A program made the translations under genes and the position numbers. Under the pieces are notes generated by a model, which was not told where the DNA came from, did no database searches, and saw only the letters and a list, made by a program, of their open reading frames with translations. DNA of 64,000 nt from Pseudorhodoplanes sinuspersici (GTDB lineage: Bacteria > Pseudomonadota > Alphaproteobacteria > Rhizobiales > Xanthobacteraceae), in the NCBI RefSeq assembly GCF_002119765.1, contig NZ_CP021112.1, positions 862,501 to 926,500 on the forward strand, given 5' to 3'. Below are positions 42,417 to 51,139 of this stretch, one piece after another (position 1 is the first letter of the stretch; each line of letters starts with the position of its first letter).

Positions 42417-44093
42417 ATGCCTCCGGCTGACTGTTCAGTGCTGATCGTCGGTGGCGGTCCCTGCGGACTGATGCTGGCGAACGAATTCGGACGCCGCGGC
42501 GTTACCGCTGTGCTCGTGGATCAGAAGGCGACCACGGCTTTCAATCCGCAGGCCAACGCGACTCAAGCTCGCACCATGGAGCATTTCCGGCGCTTGGGGT
42601 TCGCGCAGGAGATCAGAGCGCTCGGGCTTCCATCCGATTTTCCAACCGACATTGCCTATTTCACGCGTTATACAAAACACGAACTCGCACGCTTCAAGCT
42701 GCCGTCAGCGCGCGAAGCGGTCGAGCGCATCAAGCAGCTCTCCGGCTCATGGAGCGCCGCCGAGCTCCCGCATCGCGTCTCGCAGAAATTCGTCGAACAG
42801 GTGCTCAGACGGCATGCCGAAGCCCTTCCCGGAATTTCGGTTCATTACGGCTTTCGGCTGACCCGCTTCAGTGAGACGGCCCAGGGTATCGAAGCCGAGA
42901 TCGAGCGTGTGAGCGATGGCGCAACGCATCGCATTCGCTCTACCTATCTTGTTGGTGCCGACGGCCCGCGCAGTACCGTGCGCCAGGCCCTCGGTTTCGG
43001 GTATACCGGCGAGGACGGCGCCGTGCGCGATTTTTTCGGCGGGCGCATGTTCGCGATCTATCTCCGCGCACCGGATTTCTATCGTGTGGTGCCGCACCCG
43101 CCTGCCTGGATGAATGTCACCTTCAATCGCGAACGCCGCGCCTTCATGGCGGCGGTCGATGGCAAAGGCGAGTTTGCCTTCCACACGCAATTGCGCGCTC
43201 ATGAAGCCGAGAGCGAGATCACGCCAGATCGCGCGCTGGCGATGTTTCAGGAGGCCGTTGGCGCGCCGATCAATGCTGAAATCCTGTCCTACGGCACATG
43301 GATCGCAGGCTATGCGCTGGTCGCCGAAAAATTCCAGCGCGGTCGTGTCTTCATCGCCGGCGATGCTGCGCATCTGTTCACGCCTGCCGGTGGACTTGGT
43401 TACAACACCGCGATCGAAGACGCAGTGAATCTCGGCTGGAAACTTGCGGCGGCGATCCGCGGGAAAGCCGGCCCTGATCTGCTCGCCAGCTACGAAGCCG
43501 AGCGCCAACCGAACGCCAGACGCAACACTGGCTATGCAAGACAATTCGCCGACTCGTTGGGCCTGTTCGTGCCGGTGCCCGAGATCGAAGACGATACCCC
43601 TCAAGGCGCAGACGCACGCCGTGTTGCCGGCGACTATCTCGAGGCCCACGGCAGAGCCGAGTTTAACATCCCGGGAATTACCTTCGGCGCGCGTTACTAT
43701 ACCTCGCCCATCGTTGCCGCGGACGGAACAGAACCGCCGCCCGATGCGGCCAATCTCTATATCCCCTCGGCTTGCCCCGGCGGCCGTGCACCACATCTAT
43801 GGCTCTCGGCAGAGCAATCCCTTTACGACCTTTTCGGGTTTGAATGGACGTTGCTGCGACTCTCTCGCGGAGCCGATGGGCAACGGATTATCACAGCTGC
43901 CACCGACGCCGGACTTGACCTGACGGTCGTTGACCTCCCGCTGGACGAAGCGCGCGATCTCTATCAAGCCGATCTCGTCCTGATCAGGCCGGACCAGATC
44001 GTGGCATGGCGCGGCAATAGCGACGAAACCGCGCCGGAGATTGTCCGGCGTGTTCTCGGCTTCGAGACATCCGCGGCCCCCGCAACAGTTTGA
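42417..44093 (+). CDS. FAD-dependent aromatic hydroxylase (phenol hydroxylase/MhpA type)
   Basis: The 558-residue class A flavoprotein monooxygenase has CSVLIVGGGPCGLMLANEF (FAD ADP-binding), the DG motif VGADGPRSTVRQALG and the GD motif FIAGDAAHLFTPAGGLGYN. A C-terminal thioredoxin-like domain (LTVVDLPLDEARDLYQADL) is typical of the larger phenol-hydroxylase/MhpA subgroup. The start at 42417 has AAGGA six bases upstream. Followed by an intradiol dioxygenase and maleylacetate reductase, it probably makes hydroxyquinol or its substituted form from a resorcinol- or hydroquinone-type compound. Confidence 0.88.
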   Translation: MPPADCSVLIVGGGPCGLMLANEFGRRGVTAVLVDQKATTAFNPQANATQARTMEHFRRLGFAQEIRALGLPSDFPTDIAYFTRYTKHELARFKLPSAREAVERIKQLSGSWSAAELPHRVSQKFVEQVLRRHAEALPGISVHYGFRLTRFSETAQGIEAEIERVSDGATHRIRSTYLVGADGPRSTVRQALGFGYTGEDGAVRDFFGGRMFAIYLRAPDFYRVVPHPPAWMNVTFNRERRAFMAAVDGKGEFAFHTQLRAHEAESEITPDRALAMFQEAVGAPINAEILSYGTWIAGYALVAEKFQRGRVFIAGDAAHLFTPAGGLGYNTAIEDAVNLGWKLAAAIRGKAGPDLLASYEAERQPNARRNTGYARQFADSLGLFVPVPEIEDDTPQGADARRVAGDYLEAHGRAEFNIPGITFGARYYTSPIVAADGTEPPPDAANLYIPSACPGGRAPHLWLSAEQSLYDLFGFEWTLLRLSRGADGQRIITAATDAGLDLTVVDLPLDEARDLYQADLVLIRPDQIVAWRGNSDETAPEIVRRVLGFETSAAPATV

Positions 44094-44171
44094 TTTTTTT
44101 TGACGAGCGGCTGCCGCGCCATCTTCGCGTGAACCGCCGTACAACGACACACAACACCACACGAGGACGCC

Positions 44172-45032
44172 ATGAGGAACTTCAACGAACTCACCATCAC
44201 CGACGCGGTTGTCGATCGCATCAAGAATACGCCGGATGACCGACTGAAGCAGATCAGCACGTCGCTCATCCGGCATCTGCATAATTTCGTACGCGATGTG
44301 CGGCTGACCGAAGCCGAGTGGGCTTATGCCATCGACTTCCTGGCACGCACCGGCAAGATCTGCGATGGCAATCGTCAGGAATTCATCCTGCTGTCCGATA
44401 CGCTCGGGGTGTCGATGCTGGTCGACGCGATCAATCACGCGTCGCCCGGGACCACGGAAAGCACCGTACTCGGCCCCTTCTATGTTCAAAACCCGCCGGA
44501 ATATCCGCTGGGAGCCGACATTCGCGGCGCGCTGAAAGGCGATCCTCTTTACGCTCACGGCCGCATAACCTCCTCAGACGGCAGGCCACTCACGAATGCC
44601 ATCGTCGATGTCTGGCATTCCGACAAGGATGGCTACTACGACGTGCAGCATCTCGATGAGACCGGCGGGCTCGCCGGCCGAGCGCGTTTTCGCACCGACA
44701 AGGACGGCCTATATCGTTTCTGGTCGATCAAGCCGGCAGCCTATCCCATCCCTTATGACGGCCCCGTCGGCGATATGCTCCAGGCACAGGCGCGGCACCC
44801 TTGGCGTCCCGCTCACGTGCACTTTATGATCGAAGCGCCCGATCACGAAAAACTCACAACCCATGTTTTCGTTGATGGCGATCAGTATCTCGATTCCGAC
44901 GCTGTGTTCGGCGTCAAAGATTCGCTGGTTGCAAATTTCGTCCGGCACGATGGCGGCATAGCACCGGACGGGCAGAAGCTGGATGATCCTTTCTTCACCC
45001 TGGAATATGACTTTAGGCTAAAGAAGAGATAA
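44172..45032 (+). CDS. Intradiol ring-cleavage dioxygenase, hydroxyquinol 1,2-dioxygenase type
   Basis: The 286-residue protein has an N-terminal helical dimerisation domain (TSLIRHLHNFVRDVRLTEAEW) and the dioxygenase core. The Fe(III) ligands are visible: Tyr in DGYYDVQ, Tyr in YPIPYDGPVG, and two His in HPWRPAHVHF. Catechol and hydroxyquinol dioxygenases share this layout. The adjacent maleylacetate reductase favours hydroxyquinol, whose cleavage gives maleylacetate. The gene lies 78 bp after the hydroxylase. Confidence 0.9.
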   Translation: MRNFNELTITDAVVDRIKNTPDDRLKQISTSLIRHLHNFVRDVRLTEAEWAYAIDFLARTGKICDGNRQEFILLSDTLGVSMLVDAINHASPGTTESTVLGPFYVQNPPEYPLGADIRGALKGDPLYAHGRITSSDGRPLTNAIVDVWHSDKDGYYDVQHLDETGGLAGRARFRTDKDGLYRFWSIKPAAYPIPYDGPVGDMLQAQARHPWRPAHVHFMIEAPDHEKLTTHVFVDGDQYLDSDAVFGVKDSLVANFVRHDGGIAPDGQKLDDPFFTLEYDFRLKKR

Positions 45033-45086
45033 GAACTCCCGTGTTCGCGGTCATAAGCAAGGACGCATTGAGAAGTTGGGATCGTT

Positions 45087-46151
45087 ATGCAGTCATTCGT
45101 CTACAATGCCCTGCCCGGGCGGGTCATCTTCGGTACCGGCACCATCTCGACGCTGAAAGCCGAAATAGAGCGCGCCGGTTGCAAGCGCGCGCTGCTGCTG
45201 AGCACGCCTGAGCAGGCGCCGGCACTGAAAGACATCGCCGCGTCCATCGGACCATTGGCGGCTGGCATTTTCAGCCAAGCCGCCATGCACACGCCCACCG
45301 ATGTCACCGAACGCGCGCTACAAGCGGCGAAGGATTGTGGCGCGGATTGCACCGTCGCCTTCGGCGGGGGCTCGTCGACCGGTCTCGGCAAGGCCATTGC
45401 GCTTCGCACCGACCTGCCCCAGATCGCAATCCCGACCACCTATGCCGGTTCGGAAATGACGCCGATCATCGGCGAGACCGAGGGCGGCAAAAAGATCACC
45501 CAACGCACGCTGAAGGTGCTGCCGGAGATCGTTATCTATGATGTCGATTTCACCCTCACCCTGCCGCCGCGGCTGACGGTGACATCGGGCACCAACGCGA
45601 TTGCGCACGCGGTGGAAGCACTCTATGCGCAGGATCGCAATCCGGTCATCTCGATGATGGCGGAGCAAGCGATCGCCGCGATGGGGCGCGCGCTACCTGC
45701 GATCGTCACCAACCCGCAGGATCGCGAGGCGCGGGCGGAAGCGCTCTATGGTGCGTGGCTGTGCGGCGTCTGTCTTGGATCTGTCGGCATGGCTTTGCAT
45801 CACAAGCTTTGCCACGTGGTCGGCGGCTCTTTCAATCTGCCGCATGCAGACACCCACACAGTCATTCTACCCTATGCCATGGCCTACAACGCAAAGGCCG
45901 CACCGGAAGCCGACCAGGCAGTCGCCCGTGCGCTCGGCGGCCGCAACGGCACGCAAGCCCTGGTCGACCTGGCAAAGAAGCTCGACAGCCCGAACAGCCT
46001 GAAATCCATTGGCATGGCGGAAAGCGACATCGACCGCGCGGCCGATCTCGCCGTGCAGAACCCATACTGGAACCCGCGCCCTATCGAACGAGGTCCTATT
46101 CGCGATCTCATCGCCAATGCCTGGGCGGGCAACATTAAAAATTACGCGTAA
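45087..46151 (+). CDS. Maleylacetate reductase
   Basis: The 354-residue iron-containing-alcohol-dehydrogenase-fold protein starts FVYNALPGRVIFGTGTI, a stretch shared by maleylacetate reductases. It then has FGGGSSTGLGKAIAL, IPTTYAGSEMTPIIGET, and the metal-site His residues in LHHKLCHVVGGSFNLPHADTH. It reduces maleylacetate to 3-oxoadipate using NAD(P)H, completing the hydroxyquinol route toward the TCA cycle. 54 bp separate it from the dioxygenase. Confidence 0.94.
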   Translation: MQSFVYNALPGRVIFGTGTISTLKAEIERAGCKRALLLSTPEQAPALKDIAASIGPLAAGIFSQAAMHTPTDVTERALQAAKDCGADCTVAFGGGSSTGLGKAIALRTDLPQIAIPTTYAGSEMTPIIGETEGGKKITQRTLKVLPEIVIYDVDFTLTLPPRLTVTSGTNAIAHAVEALYAQDRNPVISMMAEQAIAAMGRALPAIVTNPQDREARAEALYGAWLCGVCLGSVGMALHHKLCHVVGGSFNLPHADTHTVILPYAMAYNAKAAPEADQAVARALGGRNGTQALVDLAKKLDSPNSLKSIGMAESDIDRAADLAVQNPYWNPRPIERGPIRDLIANAWAGNIKNYA

Positions 46152-46353
46152 AAGCTAAGAAGTTTCAGCCAAAACGACAATATTATGTGTCCCGAGCACA
46201 TTGATCTGCCGGCGAAGCCGCCGCGCAATTTTGACCGGCCACATATACCGCCGCTTTTTAAAAAGCCACGCTTGCAATACTTGATTATTGCTGCGATTGC
46301 GGGCGGCTGAGTGATTATTTGTCCTCAAGCAACAGCCGTAGGAGCATCCGTAT

Positions 46354-47508
46354 TTGAACACTTCACTCGCGGCTGGCGTAGTGCAGGGCGCGTCCGGACA
46401 GCATGTCGTTGGCCGCTTCACTGCAGTCTATCATGTGAACGAAACCGCCGGCCGTATTGCGGCACGGGCGGAGGCCATTGCCGTCGAGCAAAGCGTGGAA
46501 ATGCCCCTCACGGCAATTTCCGACCGAGCTGTACTGGACAATATCGTAGGCCGCGTGGAGGCCATTAAAGCGGTTGACGAGGGCTTGTTCGAAGTCAGCG
46601 TTGGACTTTCCGTCGCCACCTCCGGGATGGAAGCAGGCCAGCTTTTTAACATGCTGTTCGGCAATACGTCGTTGCATCCCGAGGTGATGCTCAAGGATGC
46701 CGTATTCCCCGACGAGTTATTGGCTGCTTTTGGCGGCCCACGTCATGGAATTTCCGGATTGCGTCAGCGTGTCGGTGCCGGCATCCGCGCGTTGACCTGC
46801 TCGGCACTCAAACCTCAGGGCTCAAGCGCACGCGAGCTTGCGGAGCTGGCCAGACAACTGGCGCGCGGTGGCCTTGATTTCATCAAAGACGATCATGGTC
46901 TGGCCGACCAAGTCTACAGCCCCTTTGCCGAACGCGTGCCGCGGATCGCTGAAGCGGTGCGCGAAGCGCGCGCAAACGATGGCGGGCGCACATGCTACCT
47001 GCCGTCACTGTCGGGCAATCTCGATCAGCTCCGCCGCCAGGTCGAACTCGCCCGCGCTGAAGGGATCGATGCGGTCCTGATCGCACCCATGGTCACAGGA
47101 GTTTCCGCCTTCCATACGATCGTGCGCGAAAATCCCGATTTCGCTTTCATGACGCATCCTTCCATGGCGGGTGCGGCGCGCATTGCCCCGCCGCTACTGC
47201 TGGGCAAACTGTTCCGTCTTCTAGGCGCCGATGCGACGGTGTTTCCCAATTACGGCGGTCGATTCGGCTATTCGCAGGATGAGTGCCGGGAGCTGGCAAA
47301 GGCAGCATTGGCGCGCTGGAGCAAGTTTCCTGCTACCGTACCGGTTCCGGCAGGCGGCATGACGCTCGACCGTGTCGCCGAAATGCTGGAATTCTACGGT
47401 CTTGATGTGATCGTGCTGGTCGGCGGCGGACTTCTGTCAGCAGGCACGCGCATCACACAAGAAACTGCCGCCTTCGTCGATGCGGTCGTGCGGCACCAAA
47501 CTGCGTAA
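46354..47508 (+). CDS. RuBisCO-like protein (form IV)
   Basis: The 384-residue protein is a RuBisCO large-subunit homologue with a small N-terminal domain and a C-terminal barrel. The active-site strands read CSALKPQGSSA (aligned to Lys175) and GGLDFIKDDHG (aligned to GGxDFxKDDE), with Lys178 but His181 in place of the metal-binding Glu. The usual loop-6 Lys region is not recognisable, so it cannot be a CO2-fixing RuBisCO. It should act as an isomerase, tautomerase or decarboxylase on a phosphorylated or acid sugar. The start is TTG at 46354 with AGGAG nine bases upstream. A cupin gene follows after 5 bp, and the hydroxyquinol genes precede it by 202 bp. Confidence 0.9.
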   Translation: MNTSLAAGVVQGASGQHVVGRFTAVYHVNETAGRIAARAEAIAVEQSVEMPLTAISDRAVLDNIVGRVEAIKAVDEGLFEVSVGLSVATSGMEAGQLFNMLFGNTSLHPEVMLKDAVFPDELLAAFGGPRHGISGLRQRVGAGIRALTCSALKPQGSSARELAELARQLARGGLDFIKDDHGLADQVYSPFAERVPRIAEAVREARANDGGRTCYLPSLSGNLDQLRRQVELARAEGIDAVLIAPMVTGVSAFHTIVRENPDFAFMTHPSMAGAARIAPPLLLGKLFRLLGADATVFPNYGGRFGYSQDECRELAKAALARWSKFPATVPVPAGGMTLDRVAEMLEFYGLDVIVLVGGGLLSAGTRITQETAAFVDAVVRHQTA

Positions 47509-47513
47509 CAACG

Positions 47514-47984
47514 ATGGACAAACCTGAAACCAAACACGCGGATTTGTTCCGCACCTTTCTCTCGAAGTATCGATGGGAAAACGTGCCGTTTCTTCCCTAC
47601 AAGGAGGAAGGCACTGCGCCGTTCAAATCCATCACCCGCCAAGTTCTGTTCGATGTGCCGGAACTGCGTTGCGAATTGCGCTACTTTGAGGTCGCGCCGG
47701 GCGGCTATTCCACTCTGGAGCGCCACGAGCATGTTCACGGGGTGATGATACTGCGCGGTGAGGCGGACGTGCTGGTGGGCGGCGAGATCAAAGCAGTCAA
47801 AGCCTTCGATCTGGTTCACATTCCGCCGATGACCTGGCATCAATTTCGCACCAAGGGCGATGAGCCGATGGGCTTTCTCTGCATGGTGAATGTCGAACGC
47901 GATCGGCCGCAACTGCCGAGCGAAGAGGATTTGCGTCGGCTCAGGCAAGATCCGAAATTGGCAGCTTTCCTGTCACCGAACTGA
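47514..47984 (+). CDS. Small cupin-domain protein paired with the RuBisCO-like protein
   Basis: The 156-residue single-domain cupin has metal-ligand motif 1 in TLERHEHVHGVMILRGEADV and motif 2 in FDLVHIPPMTWHQFRT. It starts 5 bp after the RuBisCO-like gene, so the two are almost certainly co-translated. In Rhodospirillum rubrum a RuBisCO-like protein and a cupin act in sequence in the MTA-isoprenoid shunt, the cupin releasing methanethiol to give DXP. Whether this cupin does the same is inference. A bidirectional hairpin (48009-48036) ends the transcript. Confidence 0.85.
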   Translation: MDKPETKHADLFRTFLSKYRWENVPFLPYKEEGTAPFKSITRQVLFDVPELRCELRYFEVAPGGYSTLERHEHVHGVMILRGEADVLVGGEIKAVKAFDLVHIPPMTWHQFRTKGDEPMGFLCMVNVERDRPQLPSEEDLRRLRQDPKLAAFLSPN

Positions 47985-48008
47985 CTGCTTTTATTCGATA
48001 AGGGCCAG

Positions 48009-48036
48009 CGCGCCCAGAAAGTGCTGGGCGCGTTGT
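48009..48036. terminator. Bidirectional terminator between cupin and dadA genes
   Basis: CGCGCCCAG, loop AAAGTG, CTGGGCGCG, followed by TTGTCTT. It lies between two convergent genes. Confidence 0.65.
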
Positions 48037-48059
48037 CTTCCCCTTGCGTTCAGAGCGAC

Positions 48060-49322
48060 CTATGCGGCGCGACGGACCGGCACGTGCGATGCGGCATCGG
48101 GCGCGAGATCACTGCTGACGGACTGGGCGACCATCTGTGCCGTCGCCGCCGATAACGTCCAGCCGAGATGACCGTGACCGGTGTTGTAATAGACGCCCGG
48201 ACGGCGGCCGCGACCGACCCTCGGCAGCATGTTCGGCATCATCGGCCGCAGCCCGCTCCACGGCACCACGCGATCTGTTGCCACTCCGGGAAACAACTCG
48301 CGCGTCCATGTTATCAGCGGCCGCACGCGGTCGTCGCGGATATCGCGATTATAGCCGTTGAATTCCGCCGTCCCGGCAACGCGGAAACGATCGCGACCAA
48401 GCCGGCTCGCTACGATCTTGGTTGCATCATCAAGAATACTCACCGTCGGCGCGGCATTCTGGCTCGCCTCGTCAAGCATGTTGATCGTGATCGAGTAGCC
48501 CTTCACCGGATAGATGTTGAGACGATCGCCAAGCATCGCCGCGAAATTGCGGCTGGCGACGCCCGCGCAGACCACGACGGCATCGGCATGCAGCGCCTGC
48601 ATTCCGCTATCCGGCGACCGCCAGTGCAGCACATGCCCGTGACTTTCCGGGATGATTGCTTCAACACTGGCATCGTAATGCACCACCACGCCACGGTGCA
48701 CACACGCCGCTGCCAGTCCGCGCGTGAATTTATGGATGTCGCCGGTGGCATCCGAAGGCGTGAAGAAGCCTCCATAATAGGCACCGCTCAGCGTCGGCTC
48801 GATCTGCGCGATGTCGTCTGGCGTCACCACAAACCGATCGAGACCGCCCTCCTTCAGAAGCGCATTGACCTTGGCTGCCTTCTCGAAGCCCGCGCGGTCC
48901 CGATAGATGTGCAGGATGCCGCGCTTCTCGAGATCGAAGTCGATATGCTCCTTCTCCGCCATCGCGAACAGGTGCTCGCGCGCGGCGATCGCGAGCCTCA
49001 CCGTCTCGATCGTGTTGCGGCGATAATGCATGATGTGTCCGGCGAATTGGGCCATCCACGAATATTTGTGCCAACTCGGACGCGGGTTCATCAAAAGCGG
49101 TGCGTCGGCCTGCAGCATCCAGCGCAGCCCGTGCAGGATGGTGGACGGCTTGTTCCAGACCTCGGCATTGCTGGCCGAAAGCTGGCCGCCATTGGCGAAA
49201 GAGGTTTCCATGCCGGCGTAGCGATGCCGGTCGAACACCGTGACGCGATAGCCGCGTTCGAGCAGCGCGTAAGCCGTGGTCACGCCGGTAATGCCGGCGC
49301 CGATAACAGCAATGTGAGTCAT
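48060..49322 (-). CDS. D-amino-acid dehydrogenase/glycine oxidase-like FAD oxidoreductase (DadA type)
   Basis: The 420-residue DAO-family flavoprotein begins HIAVIGAGITGVTTAYALLERGY, then FANGGQLSASNAEVWN and RPMMPNMLPRVGRGRRPGVYYNTGHGHLGWTLSAAT in two motifs, all DadA-like. It oxidises D-amino acids or glycine-type amines to the 2-oxo acid and ammonia, feeding electrons to quinone at the membrane. The start at 49322 has GGGAGA nine bases upstream. Longer in-frame extensions are translated riboswitch and are rejected. A tandem glycine riboswitch precedes it, suggesting that glycine or a glycine-derived compound is the physiological cue. Confidence 0.9.
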   Translation of the reverse strand: MTHIAVIGAGITGVTTAYALLERGYRVTVFDRHRYAGMETSFANGGQLSASNAEVWNKPSTILHGLRWMLQADAPLLMNPRPSWHKYSWMAQFAGHIMHYRRNTIETVRLAIAAREHLFAMAEKEHIDFDLEKRGILHIYRDRAGFEKAAKVNALLKEGGLDRFVVTPDDIAQIEPTLSGAYYGGFFTPSDATGDIHKFTRGLAAACVHRGVVVHYDASVEAIIPESHGHVLHWRSPDSGMQALHADAVVVCAGVASRNFAAMLGDRLNIYPVKGYSITINMLDEASQNAAPTVSILDDATKIVASRLGRDRFRVAGTAEFNGYNRDIRDDRVRPLITWTRELFPGVATDRVVPWSGLRPMMPNMLPRVGRGRRPGVYYNTGHGHLGWTLSAATAQMVAQSVSSDLAPDAASHVPVRRAA

Positions 49323-49384
49323 AAAATCAGGTCTCCCGAAGACAGACTGCGATCTTCCGGCGCTTCCCGCCGGCGCGACGCCCC

Positions 49385-49563
49385 ATCTGTCCCGGTTGCC
49401 TGAGAGCTTGGTCCAACCCGATGCGGGCCGACATCCCCTTCGGCGGATGCCGCAAGCGGCATCTCTCTCCAGATTGCCTGACGATACGGTTCTTTTGCCT
49501 GAGAGTTTCCGGGGCGGTTGCTCCGTCGGCGTCGGGCACAAAGCCCGAGCTCTCCTGCATCGT
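49385..49563 (-). ncRNA. Tandem glycine riboswitch upstream of the dadA-type gene
   Basis: On the minus strand the first aptamer has GCAGGAGAGC, the core CGCCGACGGAGCAACC and GGAAACTCTCAGGCA. A short linker with AAAGAACC follows, then a second aptamer with CTGGAGAGAG, CGCCGAAGGGG and AAGCTCTCAGGCAACCGGGACAGATGG. These are the conserved cores of the gcvT (glycine) motif in tandem. The end lies about 60 bp before the dadA start. Tandem glycine riboswitches mostly switch genes on when glycine is abundant. Both cores look intact. Confidence 0.92.
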
Positions 49564-49685
49564 CACATTTGGCAACGCTAACTTAGTGCAGAATCGCCTG
49601 CCGGACAAGGCAATGCGCCGCCAAGCCGCCGTCTGCCGACCAACGGTTAACGGCCTGCGGTTAACGGCTGAGAAAGTGCGCTCCG

Positions 49686-51062
49686 TCAAACGATCTGCCG
49701 TATCGCCGGCGGCGACCGCAGCGTTTCTGCAAGCAGGTGCAACGCCTGACTGAGTTCGGCACGATTGCGCGCCGCGCCCAGTGAGACGCGCACGGCATGA
49801 GGCGAATTCTCCGTAACGGAGAATGCTTCGGCGCCGACAACAGCCAACCCGTCGCGAAGCACCTGCGATATGAAATCTGCGCGGCTCCACTGCCGCGGCA
49901 GTGACAACCATAGATGATGCGCCGTTGGCCCCGCGGCGAATGACGCACCGTTCAAGATCCTGCTGGCGAGCTGCTGCCGCCCCGCGGCCTCGTTGCGAAT
50001 CGCCGTGATGATCTGATCCGCCACTCCCGTCTTTATCCAGTGCGTCACCAGCGCCACCATCAACGGGGGCGGCATCTGCATCGTCGCTTGCAAACTCGCT
50101 CGCATGATCTGTTCGGAGGCGGCATCAGGCACAATCAGGTAAGACACCCGAAGCGCCGGGGCGATGCACTTTGAAAGGCTGACCGGGAGATAGGTCCTTT
50201 CGGGAATAAGGTTCGCGATCGGCGAGACGGTCGGCTCCAGAAAGCCATAAGCATCGTCCTCGATCAGCATTATGTCGCCCGCACGGATCACTTCAGCGAC
50301 GGCTTTGCGACGCGACGGTCCCATCGTCGCTGTCGTTGGATTGTGGAGCGTTGGCACGAGGTAAACGGCCTTTGGATTATAGTCGTCGCAGGCGCGCTTC
50401 AACGCATCCGGGCGGACACCCTCGTCGTCCATTGCAACGCCGATCAGTTGAACGCCGAGCTTCGCCGCCGCGGCCCTGATACCGGGGAATGTCAGCGCCT
50501 CGGTCAAGATGACATCGCCGGGCGATGTCATCGACAACAGCGAATTGAACAAGGCGGCCTGGCTGCCCGGATAGACGATGATTTTGTCAGCGCTTATTTT
50601 CGGCAAACGCGGCCGCAACCACTCGGCCGCGACATGACGATCTTCATCGCTGCCGCCGGGACGCTGATAATTGAGAAAGGCCGTGAAGCTCGCCTGGTCC
50701 TGAATAGCCGAGAGCCCCTGCGCGATGCGAACATCCAGATTGGCCTCGACCGGATGCGGCGGCACGTTCATCGAGAGATCGATCTTGGCTTGATGCGGCA
50801 TATCGGTTGCCGCGCGGATCGTCGTCTCCGACACGAATGTGCCGCTCCCGACTCGCGCATCGAGCAAGCCGCGCCTGCGCGCCTCGCTATAGGCTCTCGT
50901 CACCGTCGTCAGATCGACATTGAGCGCCTTCGCCAACGCGCGATGGGTCGGCAATTGCTGCCCACGCGCCAGCCGGCCATGGGCGATATCGGCCGCCATG
51001 GCGTCGACGATCCGCATGTAAAGCGGGCCCGGCCACTCCGAAATTGCAGGGACCCATTCCAT
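49686..51062 (-). CDS. MocR-type regulator (GntR DNA-binding domain fused to PLP aminotransferase fold)
   Basis: The 458-residue protein has an N-terminal GntR winged helix (DIAHGRLARGQQLPTHRALAKALNVDLTTVTRAYSEARRRGLL, about residues 26-70) and a class I aminotransferase-like domain. In the latter, LVPTLHNPTTATM, IEDDAYGFLEP and the PLP lysine in SLSKCIAPALRVSYL are retained. MocR proteins sense PLP-linked amino metabolites. The start at 51062 is the family-like choice. It is divergent from the DUF983 gene and points toward the riboswitch-dadA gene on the same strand, a possible regulatory partner. Confidence 0.9.
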   Translation of the reverse strand: MEWVPAISEWPGPLYMRIVDAMAADIAHGRLARGQQLPTHRALAKALNVDLTTVTRAYSEARRRGLLDARVGSGTFVSETTIRAATDMPHQAKIDLSMNVPPHPVEANLDVRIAQGLSAIQDQASFTAFLNYQRPGGSDEDRHVAAEWLRPRLPKISADKIIVYPGSQAALFNSLLSMTSPGDVILTEALTFPGIRAAAAKLGVQLIGVAMDDEGVRPDALKRACDDYNPKAVYLVPTLHNPTTATMGPSRRKAVAEVIRAGDIMLIEDDAYGFLEPTVSPIANLIPERTYLPVSLSKCIAPALRVSYLIVPDAASEQIMRASLQATMQMPPPLMVALVTHWIKTGVADQIITAIRNEAAGRQQLASRILNGASFAAGPTAHHLWLSLPRQWSRADFISQVLRDGLAVVGAEAFSVTENSPHAVRVSLGAARNRAELSQALHLLAETLRSPPAIRQIV

Positions 51063-51139
51063 ACAATTATCCCTTAACGTCTGGATTGTTCGGCAACATA
51101 TCAATATTGTATGGATCAATCAAACTGCAGGAAATGGCC

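Noticed and set aside
46354-47508. A true CO2-fixing RuBisCO
   Set aside because: The metal-binding Glu of the KDDE motif is His and the loop-6 Lys region is not recognisable; no cbbS or cbbR is present.
48168-49403. 411-codon open frame on the plus strand
   Set aside because: Antisense to the dadA-type gene and part of its riboswitch leader; His/Arg-rich shadow translation.
49323-49541. N-terminal extension of the dadA-type protein
   Set aside because: The extra codons are the translation of the glycine riboswitch (SGKRTVSSGNL and similar). The FAD-binding start VIGAGITG lies right after 49322.
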